In this document: positions 7,048 to 12,884 of the stretch, piece by piece
Position numbering within the stretch: position 1 is the stretch's first letter
Layout of the letters: each line of letters opens with the position of its first letter
Assembly (NCBI GenBank): GCA_902782785.1
Contig: CACZOH010000017.1
Location: forward strand, 1 to 12,884
Direction of reading: 5' to 3'
DNA from: an uncultured Ruminococcus sp.
GTDB taxonomy: Bacteria; Bacillota; Clostridia; Oscillospirales; CAG-272
Length of the DNA stretch: 12,884 nt
Made by a program: the position numbers and the translations under genes
Notes under the pieces: model-generated
Databases searched by the model: none
The model's input: only the letters and a program-made list of their open reading frames with translations
Told to the model about the DNA's origin: nothing

Positions 7048-7940
7048 ACATAATCAAGCTTTACGATAATACGGAACTTGACAGAACCGTCGTCGCCGTC
7101 GGCAATTTTGACGGCGTACATATAGGTCACGCGGCGCTGATAGAGGAAGCCGTGCGTCTCGCCCGCGAAAACGGCTGCGAGCCCGCGGTATGGACCTTTA
7201 CCGACTACGCGCCGAAAAAAGACAAAAAGCATATCATTACCGCAAAAAAAAGGTACGAGCTCTTCAGGACTCTGGGCGTCAGGCTCGTTTTTGAGGATGA
7301 TTTCAATGACGTTTGCGATATGAGCGCAATACGTTTCGTAAAAGACGTGCTCATAAAAAAATGCGGCGCGCTGTACGCCGTCTGCGGCTATAATTTCAGA
7401 TTCGGCAAGGGCGCAAAGGGCGACGCGAAAATGCTGAAAACCCTGATGGAAAGAGCGGGCGCACACGCGAGGATAATAGACGAGATAAAAATAAACGGTA
7501 CCGCGGTCAGCTCAACCGCGGTAAAACGGGCGCTGTCGGATGGCGATATCGCGCTTGCAAACGCCATGCTCAACAGACCTTTTTCCGTTACGCTTCCCGT
7601 TATACACGGCAGAAGGATAGGAACCGGGCTCGGTTTTCCGACGATAAATCAGGATTATCCCGCGGAGCTGACGGATCTGCGGCGCGGCGTTTACGCCTGC
7701 CGCGTAGATATTGACGGCGTATCGTACAAAGCCGTTTCAAACGTCGGGATCAAGCCTACCGTAGGCGCGGACGGCGTCACCGTCGAAACGCACATTATAG
7801 GCTGCGATATGGATCTTTACGGGCGGGAAATAAAGGTGGAATTTCTGTTTTTCATACGCGACGAGCGGAAATACGACACGCTGCGGGATCTGCAGGAACA
7901 GATAAAAAAAGACGTGAAGAAGGCGGGTGAGCTTTTATGA
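7044..7940 (+). CDS. ribF: Bifunctional riboflavin kinase / FAD synthetase RibF
   Basis: Makes FMN from riboflavin and then FAD from FMN, using ATP. 298 residues from the chosen start, close to the family norm of about 300-315. The N-terminal adenylyltransferase domain shows GNFDGVHIGH (20-29, with the HxGH motif), GYNFRFGKGAKGD (115-127) and VSSTAVKRAL (155-164). The C-terminal kinase domain shows GTGLGFPTINQDYP (193-206), RGVYACRV (214-221), SNVGIKPTV (232-240) and the catalytic-Glu block VETHI (247-251). The kinase motif is PTIN rather than the textbook PTAN, a substitution I believe is tolerated in clostridial homologues. I chose the ATG at 7044, which overlaps the rsmG stop as ATGA. An in-frame ATG at 6960 would add 28 lysine-rich residues entirely within rsmG and lacking family similarity. 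Confidence 0.94.
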   Translation: MNIIKLYDNTELDRTVVAVGNFDGVHIGHAALIEEAVRLARENGCEPAVWTFTDYAPKKDKKHIITAKKRYELFRTLGVRLVFEDDFNDVCDMSAIRFVKDVLIKKCGALYAVCGYNFRFGKGAKGDAKMLKTLMERAGAHARIIDEIKINGTAVSSTAVKRALSDGDIALANAMLNRPFSVTLPVIHGRRIGTGLGFPTINQDYPAELTDLRRGVYACRVDIDGVSYKAVSNVGIKPTVGADGVTVETHIIGCDMDLYGREIKVEFLFFIRDERKYDTLRDLQEQIKKDVKKAGELL

Positions 7941-9328
7941 AAATCAAAAAAACGGTAAGCCTTATACTTGCGCTCCTTTTTGTTTTTTCTTTTGCTTTTC
8001 GCGTTTTTGCGGCGTCAACCGACACAGCGGAGGAGACGAAGGAGGAGGAAGACAAGATAATCCCGACGGAATACGATATCCCGGACGACGAGAAGATCGC
8101 CGTCGCCTCCCGCTACGCGATGCTTTACAGCGAATACGACAAGAGATTTTTGTTTTCAAAGCGCGAGGACGAGCTTGTTGAGCCCGCCTCGACGACAAAA
8201 ATAATGGTCGGCATTATGATATACGAGAAATTCGCGGGCAGACTCGACACGCAGATAACTATAACGAACAAGCTGCTTGAGGACAAAGAGGGGCTTTCCG
8301 TCTATCTTGAGGAGGGCGAGATCTACACTTTAAGACAGCTTCTTACGATACTTCTGATGCACGGTGCAAACGACGTTTCGACCATTCTTTCGCATTACTA
8401 TATGCAGGACGAGCAGTACGACGGAAACGACCTGGAGGCCTTTGCCGCCAGGATGACGAAGCGCGCGGAGGAAATAGGGTGCAAAAACACCGTTTACAAA
8501 AACGTGAGCGGTCTGCACGCGCCGGGCATGAAGACGATACTGTCCGATATCATAAAGGTCGCGGTACACGCCGCAAATATCCCGGGTTTTCTTGAAATGA
8601 CGTCGACCGACAAGCTTGTGATAGAAAAAAACGGCCCGACAAAAGAAAGAACGATACTGAACAGAAACAGACTTATAAGCACGTTTCCGACGCCGCAGTA
8701 CAAAACGGCGGGCGTCACCGGCATGAACTACGGCTCCACGTCGGAGATGAAGGAATGTCTGCTCGTTTCCGCGGAATACGACGGCAAACGGTATTTCGCC
8801 GTGATTATGGGCGGATATACCGACACGGACGAAACTCAGGTCGTTTATACCGACGCGAAAAGACTGCTTGAATACGCGAGAACGGGCTTCAAATATTTCG
8901 ACGTACTGAAAAAAGGCGTGATAATAACGCAGGCGAACGTTCGCTTCAACAGCACGACCGACGTTGTGACGCTCGTACCGTCGAAAACGGTATCTATGTA
9001 TCTGCCCGTCGGTACGGATCTTAAAACAGAGATAACGTACAAAACGATAGTTCCCGAAAAAACGCTTGACGCGCCGGTCGCGCAGGGCTATGAAGCCGGA
9101 GAAATAATAGTTGTATATAACGATACGGAGGTATGCCGCGTACCGCTCGTCACTACGAACGCGGTCTCGCAGAGCAGGATACTTTATATTCTCGATCAAC
9201 TTGAGCAGTTTGTAAAAAAGCCGATAGTCATCGCGTCGTTCATCTCGTTCTTCGTTTTGCTCGTACTGTTCATACTGATCAAGTCCCTGATAGAAGGACA
9301 GAAGAAAAAAAGAAAGAGAATAAAATAA
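7937..9328 (+). CDS. DacF-like peptidase S11 (D,D-carboxypeptidase family), degenerate active-site motifs
   Basis: 463-residue exported low-molecular-weight penicillin-binding protein. A signal peptide spans residues 1-25 (KK, hydrophobic core, VFA cleavage site), the S11 catalytic domain covers about 50-315, the PBP5-type C-terminal beta domain about 320-405, and a membrane anchor about 430-450 is followed by a Lys/Arg-rich cytoplasmic tail. The nucleophile motif PASTTK is intact (Ser85, Lys88). The second motif, normally SxN, reads GAN (143-145): the serine codon is GGT, glycine. The third, normally KTG, reads VTG (260-262), in AGVTGMNYGST. A KTA lies four residues earlier (256-258). The family trims terminal D-alanine from peptidoglycan, but with two of three motifs altered the activity is doubtful; a binding or regulatory role is possible. 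The ATG overlaps the ribF stop as ATGA, so expression is coupled. No terminator is seen after it. Confidence 0.88.
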   Translation: MKIKKTVSLILALLFVFSFAFRVFAASTDTAEETKEEEDKIIPTEYDIPDDEKIAVASRYAMLYSEYDKRFLFSKREDELVEPASTTKIMVGIMIYEKFAGRLDTQITITNKLLEDKEGLSVYLEEGEIYTLRQLLTILLMHGANDVSTILSHYYMQDEQYDGNDLEAFAARMTKRAEEIGCKNTVYKNVSGLHAPGMKTILSDIIKVAVHAANIPGFLEMTSTDKLVIEKNGPTKERTILNRNRLISTFPTPQYKTAGVTGMNYGSTSEMKECLLVSAEYDGKRYFAVIMGGYTDTDETQVVYTDAKRLLEYARTGFKYFDVLKKGVIITQANVRFNSTTDVVTLVPSKTVSMYLPVGTDLKTEITYKTIVPEKTLDAPVAQGYEAGEIIVVYNDTEVCRVPLVTTNAVSQSRILYILDQLEQFVKKPIVIASFISFFVLLVLFILIKSLIEGQKKKRKRIK

Positions 9329-9345
9329 GTATTTACAAATATAAC

Positions 9346-9374
9346 TTGATATAAAGTGCAATATATGGTATTAT
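9346..9374 (+). promoter_or_regulatory. Predicted strong promoter (extended -10) of the polyphosphate-polymerase operon
   Basis: TTGATA (9346-9351) and TATTAT (9369-9374) are 17 bases apart, each matching consensus at 5 of 6 positions, and a TGG just before the -10 (9366-9368) provides an extended -10. Transcription would start near 9381, only about 16 bases before the start codon. It begins 17 bases after the end of the dac-like gene and separates the two plus-strand operons, although read-through is not excluded. Confidence 0.8.
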
Positions 9375-9383
9375 TTTTAAAAC

Positions 9384-9392
9384 GGGAGGTGA
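9384..9392 (+). promoter_or_regulatory. Near-consensus ribosome binding site that fixes a TTG start
   Basis: GGGAGGTGA is close to the full anti-16S complement. It ends so that GGAGG is 7 bases before the TTG at 9397, the ideal distance, and about 19 bases before the next in-frame ATG at 9409. This decides for the TTG start. Confidence 0.85.
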
Positions 9393-9396
9393 TATA

Positions 9397-10101
9397 TTGG
9401 ACAGGCTGATGCAGGATACGTCAACGGATTACAGACATGAGCAGAAATATTTTATCACCCACACGCAGGCGACGGAGCTGACGGACAGACTTTCAAAGGT
9501 CCTTGCGTTTGACAAATACAGCGTGGATCACGGAAAATACCTTATTTCAAGCGTTTATTTCGATTCGTTTGAAAACCGTTCTCTCGAGGGGACGGAAGCG
9601 GGACTGCTGAAACGCAAAAAGTACAGGATACGCGCCTACAACCACGACGACAGCTTTATATGCCTTGAAAAAAAGATCAAACGCGGTCCTCTCGGCAAAA
9701 AGGAAAGCGTCCGCATAAACAGACAGATTTACGACGATATAATGTATAAGCGCGGGGATATGCTTTTAAAGCTCGACGACCCTCTCGCACACGAATTCTA
9801 TCACGTTATGAACGTGGAGGGCTATAAACCGAAGACGGTCGTTGAATACACGCGGCGCGCGTTCGTCTCCGACGTGTCAAACGTCCGCATAACGCTCGAT
9901 ATGAACATAAAGGGCAGCGGCTCCGGCGTTGATATGTTTCTTGACTCCGGCTCGCTCGTATATACCGTGCCTCCCTGCTGGGTAGTGCTTGAGGTGAAAT
10001 ACGATCATTTTCTGCCCGATTACATAAGAAATCTTTTGCCAGACACGTCCGTAATGCAGAGCTCGTGCTCAAAATACGTATACGGAAGAACATATATTTA
10101 G
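9397..10101 (+). CDS. VTC-domain polyphosphate polymerase-like protein
   Basis: 234-residue cytoplasmic protein of the triphosphate tunnel fold, VTC branch. In yeast Vtc4 this domain makes inorganic polyphosphate from ATP. Basic and acidic tunnel residues occur in the expected order: RHEQKYF (13-19), SVYFD (52-56), KYRIRAY (75-81, with the RxR pair), LEKKIK (90-95), VEYTRRAF (149-156), VRITLD (163-168), LEVKYDH (198-204) and a C-terminal SKYVYG (225-230). The last resembles the Vtc4 segment that holds a catalytic lysine. There is no SPX domain and no membrane segment, unlike the yeast protein; the DUF4956 gene that follows may supply the membrane part. Start is TTG with a near-perfect ribosome binding site. 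Polyphosphate synthesis is inferred from the fold; another triphosphate reaction is possible. Confidence 0.88.
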   Translation: MDRLMQDTSTDYRHEQKYFITHTQATELTDRLSKVLAFDKYSVDHGKYLISSVYFDSFENRSLEGTEAGLLKRKKYRIRAYNHDDSFICLEKKIKRGPLGKKESVRINRQIYDDIMYKRGDMLLKLDDPLAHEFYHVMNVEGYKPKTVVEYTRRAFVSDVSNVRITLDMNIKGSGSGVDMFLDSGSLVYTVPPCWVVLEVKYDHFLPDYIRNLLPDTSVMQSSCSKYVYGRTYI

Positions 10102-10116
10102 AAAGGATAACCGGCA

Positions 10117-10797
10117 ATGCAAACGTTGACTTCTTTTTCCGACATTTTCAAAAACAGTTTTATAGAGAATTTCAATTCCGATCTTACGGTCGGCAAGTTC
10201 ATTTTAACGATGGTCGTCTCTCTGCTTATAGGGCTTATGATATGCGTCGTATACAGAGTGTCGTACCGCGGAGTTCTGTTCTCCCGCGCGTTCTGTGTTT
10301 CGCTTCTTGCGATGGACGTCATAACGACGCTCATACTGCTTACTATAACCTCGAACGTAGTGCTTTCCCTCGGTATGGTCGGCGCTTTGTCGATAATCCG
10401 TTTCAGAACGGCTATAAAAGATCCGCTTGACATAGTGTTCCTTTACTACTCGATCTGCGCGGGCATAATGTGCGGAGCGCAGCTTCTCGGGCTCGCGGCT
10501 ATCGGCGCCGTCATCGTCGGCGTTATACTCATAGTAGCGTCCCGTCTCCCCTCCGCCGCGGATTCCTATATACTTATGGTTAACGTAAATCCCGAGGATG
10601 AGGATCCCGTTGTAAAATACATAGAAAAATCGACAAAGAGGAGCAAGCTCAAATCAAAGGCGCTTGTTGAAAACACGGTCGAGATCTCAATGGAGGTCAC
10701 GCTTATCGCCGGCTCTACCAAGTTTCTGAACAAACTCAACGCTTATCCCGGCGTCTCCTCCGTGACGCTTGTCAAGAATACCGGCGAATATATCTGA
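10117..10797 (+). CDS. DUF4956 multi-pass membrane protein
   Basis: 226-residue integral membrane protein of the uncharacterised DUF4956 family. After a short N-terminus there are four to five hydrophobic segments (about 26-46, 58-78, 80-95, 107-120 and 123-141). The conserved core is GALSIIRFRTAIKDPLD (89-105), a basic loop between membrane helices. The last ~80 residues are soluble, with an alternating pattern SYILMVNV (150-157) and VEISMEVTLI (188-197), and may form a small alpha/beta domain in the cytoplasm. The ATG lies 15 bases after the polymerase stop, with AAGGA 9 bases upstream. The gene ends in two in-frame stops, TGA TAA. Members are recurrently found beside VTC-domain and CotH genes, so it may be the membrane partner of the polymerase; transport of polyphosphate is only a hypothesis. 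Confidence 0.88.
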   Translation: MQTLTSFSDIFKNSFIENFNSDLTVGKFILTMVVSLLIGLMICVVYRVSYRGVLFSRAFCVSLLAMDVITTLILLTITSNVVLSLGMVGALSIIRFRTAIKDPLDIVFLYYSICAGIMCGAQLLGLAAIGAVIVGVILIVASRLPSAADSYILMVNVNPEDEDPVVKYIEKSTKRSKLKSKALVENTVEISMEVTLIAGSTKFLNKLNAYPGVSSVTLVKNTGEYI

Positions 10798-10811
10798 TAA
10801 CGAGGAAAAAA

Positions 10812-12884
10812 ATGAAGAAGATTATTTCTGTATTTCTTATCCTGATAATGCTGTTCGCGGCGGTCGCCTGCGACACGTTCGGGGGCGGGGACAACACGTC
10901 GTATGTTTCTCCGCCGCAGACGAAGGAGGCGGGCGATACGCGTGAAGTTACGACGTCGCCGGCCGAGACTCTTCCCGATATCGCGGCGGCGGTAAAGCCG
11001 AACAAAGGCGGGCTGATACTGAACGAGGCGATGGCGTCGAACAAATCCGTGATCTCCGACGATTACGGCGAATACAGCGACTGGATAGAGCTTTATAACG
11101 ACGGCGAAGCTGAAATATCCCTGAAAAACTACTTCATCTCCGACTCGCCCGACAACAAGACCAAGGGCGTTCTTCCCGATATAAGGATAGGAGCAAAGCA
11201 GTATCTGATAATATGGGCGTCCGGCAGAAACGTATACAACGCCGAGACGAATTCACTTCATCTTCCGTTCAAGCTGAGCAAAGCGGGCGAGACCGTTTCC
11301 CTGTTCTCCATGAGCGGCTCTGAGCTCGGGCGCATAACCCTGCCCGAGATGCCGTCCGACATATCGGCGGGACCCGACGACGACGGGAACACGTTCCTTC
11401 TTGCCGAGCCGACGCCCGGTGAGAAAAACGTCACGGCAAAATACGTAAAGCCCGTGCAGAACGACGAACCGATAAATCAGACGGACAAGACCGTAAATAC
11501 GATAAGAATAAACGAATATACCACTAAAAAGACCGTCACCTTCACGGACAGCGAGGGAGATTACGGCGCATGGGTGGAAATCTACAACTTCGGCGAAAAA
11601 GAAGTAAAGCTCAAAGGGCTGTTCTTATCCGACGACGAAGCGGAATTCAACAAATGGGGCTTCCCAGATATAACGCTTGCAGCCGGCAGCTACATGACCG
11701 TGTTCATGATGGGCAAGGAAAAAGAATACACGGCGGGCGGCGAGGTACAGGCGACGTTCACCCTCTCCGGCAAGGAAGAAAAGCTCGGGATATATAACGG
11801 CAAAGGCGACGTGATAGACTCCTGCGCCGTATACGAGCTCGAGTCGAATATGACCTGCGGAAGAGACCCCGAAAACCCCGACAAATGGCTGTTCTTCCCG
11901 CGTGCCACAAAGAACGCGAAAAACACGGTACCGGGATTTGAAGACATAGAGAGCGCAAGATATCCGAAATACAAAACCGCGTACATAAACGAAGTCGTTG
12001 CCGTAAACGCAACGCTTGAAAGCTCCCCTGACGGAAAAACATATTCGTCGGGGGAATTGTACGATTATTACGACTTATACGATTATATAGAGCTTCACAA
12101 CCCTACGGAAAACGACGTTGACCTGTCGGATTTCTATATAGGCAAAAGCTCGTTTGACAAAGCCGTATGGCTGCCCACGGTAAAACTCAGGGCGGGCGGC
12201 TACAAGCTTATTTACTTTGCCGACGAGACGAGATACGACTCAAAAAACGATAATATTTACGTGGATCTCGGTCTTAACAGATACAGAAACGACATTTATC
12301 TGTTCGACAGACAGGGATGCGTGGTAGACAACGTTAACACAAGTCTGCTTTACGACAAGACGTCCGCCGGCAGAAGATCCGATACGGACGACTCCGTTTA
12401 TTATTTCACCTCGGTGACGCCGGGCAAAGAGAATACCGCCGTACCGCTTTCAAAGGCGGTCGCCGCGCCCTCGTTTTCGCTTGAAGGAGGATACGTCGAG
12501 GCGGGCGAAAACCTCACCATCACCGTACCGGAAGGATGTATAGTATACTACACGACGGACGGCTCCAAACCGACGCAGAACGGCACATTGTACCGCGCGC
12601 CGATAGCGGTGGACAAAACGATGACGGTACGCGCAAGGGCATTCAAAAGCAACGCCTTGCCGTCCGACGAGATCTCCGTATCGTTCATCGTCGGCAGAAA
12701 GCACAATATGCCGGTCGTATTCCTGTGCGCCGAGGCGACGGACCTGTTCTCCGACAAAACGGGTATATGGGCTGACGGTCCGAATTTCGACACGGAGTCG
12801 ATGAAATACGACGATCCGAGCCTCGGGGGCGATGAAAAGGAAAACCTTTTCTTCAAGGACGCGCCGAAAGCGAATTACTGGCAG
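10812..12884 (+). CDS. Lipoprotein with three lamin-tail-like domains, chitobiase-like domain and start of CotH kinase domain (cut by window end)
   Basis: First 691 residues of a surface lipoprotein; the frame is still open at the last base. The signal peptide ends in AAVAC with the lipid-bearing Cys20, then a Gly/Ser/Thr/Pro-rich linker to about 65. Three lamin-tail-like domains follow: about 67-205 (ILNEAMASN, DWIELYNDG), 229-375 (IRINEY, WVEIYNFG) and 388-541 (YINEVVAVN, YIELHNPTEND). The first and third end in TPGEKN/TPGKEN. The third carries a Tyr/Asp-rich insertion (417-426). Residues about 552-628 match the chitobiase/hexosaminidase C-terminal fold (YYTTDGSKPT, LYRAPI). From 632, MPVVFLCAEATDLF and TGIW match the start of CotH kinase domains, which in Bacillus phosphorylate spore-coat proteins; the kinase active site lies beyond the window. 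The ATG is 14 bases after DUF4956 with GAGGA 5 bases upstream, so it belongs to the same operon. Confidence 0.85.
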   Translation, partial: MKKIISVFLILIMLFAAVACDTFGGGDNTSYVSPPQTKEAGDTREVTTSPAETLPDIAAAVKPNKGGLILNEAMASNKSVISDDYGEYSDWIELYNDGEAEISLKNYFISDSPDNKTKGVLPDIRIGAKQYLIIWASGRNVYNAETNSLHLPFKLSKAGETVSLFSMSGSELGRITLPEMPSDISAGPDDDGNTFLLAEPTPGEKNVTAKYVKPVQNDEPINQTDKTVNTIRINEYTTKKTVTFTDSEGDYGAWVEIYNFGEKEVKLKGLFLSDDEAEFNKWGFPDITLAAGSYMTVFMMGKEKEYTAGGEVQATFTLSGKEEKLGIYNGKGDVIDSCAVYELESNMTCGRDPENPDKWLFFPRATKNAKNTVPGFEDIESARYPKYKTAYINEVVAVNATLESSPDGKTYSSGELYDYYDLYDYIELHNPTENDVDLSDFYIGKSSFDKAVWLPTVKLRAGGYKLIYFADETRYDSKNDNIYVDLGLNRYRNDIYLFDRQGCVVDNVNTSLLYDKTSAGRRSDTDDSVYYFTSVTPGKENTAVPLSKAVAAPSFSLEGGYVEAGENLTITVPEGCIVYYTTDGSKPTQNGTLYRAPIAVDKTMTVRARAFKSNALPSDEISVSFIVGRKHNMPVVFLCAEATDLFSDKTGIWADGPNFDTESMKYDDPSLGGDEKENLFFKDAPKANYWQ

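Noticed and set aside
8359..8725. Frameshift or sequencing break explaining the altered motifs of the dac-like protein
   Set aside because: The frame is continuous and flanking S11 residues align on both sides of each motif, so the changes are substitutions, not a shift.
8330..9361. 343-residue minus-strand open frame opposite the dac-like gene
   Set aside because: Rich in Arg and Tyr with no family features; it is a mirror of a clear exported S11 protein and crosses the next promoter region.
9329..9396. Intrinsic terminator between the dac-like gene and the polymerase operon
   Set aside because: No G+C-rich stem followed by a T-run is visible; the stretch is mostly promoter.

Overview
The window reads as chromosomal DNA from an anaerobic Firmicute of the class Clostridia, probably an uncultured gut or rumen member of the Oscillospirales/Christensenellales type. 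The evidence is the gene content: YhaO/YhaN pair, a DacF-like carboxypeptidase, and a VTC-like polyphosphate polymerase/DUF4956/CotH set. AGGAGGT-like ribosome binding sites, a TTG start and frequent ATA codons agree with this. Base composition looks roughly balanced by eye; genus cannot be fixed from the sequence alone. Nothing suggests a phage, transposon, CRISPR array, tRNA or rRNA.

Layout: (1) Bases 54-2812, minus strand: a tight four-gene operon read right to left: purine-type phosphoribosyltransferase, threonine aldolase, cytoplasmic metallophosphoesterase and an unrecognised 147-residue protein. Gaps are 1 to 7 bases. (2) Bases 2813-2993: a divergent intergenic region with a promoter on each strand and a small palindrome. 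(3) Bases 2994-9328, plus strand: a five-gene chain yhaO-like, yhaN-like, rsmG, ribF and a DacF-like penicillin-binding protein. Gene joints are a 2-base gap and then three successive 4-base ATGA overlaps, so one transcript with translational coupling is likely. (4) Bases 9346-12884, plus strand: a new promoter with an extended -10 drives a three-gene operon: a VTC-domain polyphosphate-polymerase-like protein (TTG start), a DUF4956 membrane protein, and a large lipoprotein with three lamin-tail-like domains, a chitobiase-like domain and the beginning of a CotH kinase domain. The window ends inside this last gene.

How the genes may work together: the YhaO/YhaN pair is a nuclease plus SMC-like ATPase of the SbcCD/Rad50-Mre11 class, followed by housekeeping genes (16S rRNA methylation, FMN/FAD synthesis) and a cell-wall enzyme. 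That enzyme keeps the catalytic SxxK but has lost the usual residues of its other two active-site motifs. The last operon is the best candidate for a poorly described system: a cytoplasmic polyphosphate-making domain, a multi-pass membrane partner and a surface-anchored kinase-like lipoprotein. This suggests phosphorylation or polyphosphate chemistry at the cell surface, but the pathway is inference.

No intrinsic terminator was recognised anywhere. No gene-free stretch exceeds 181 bases.
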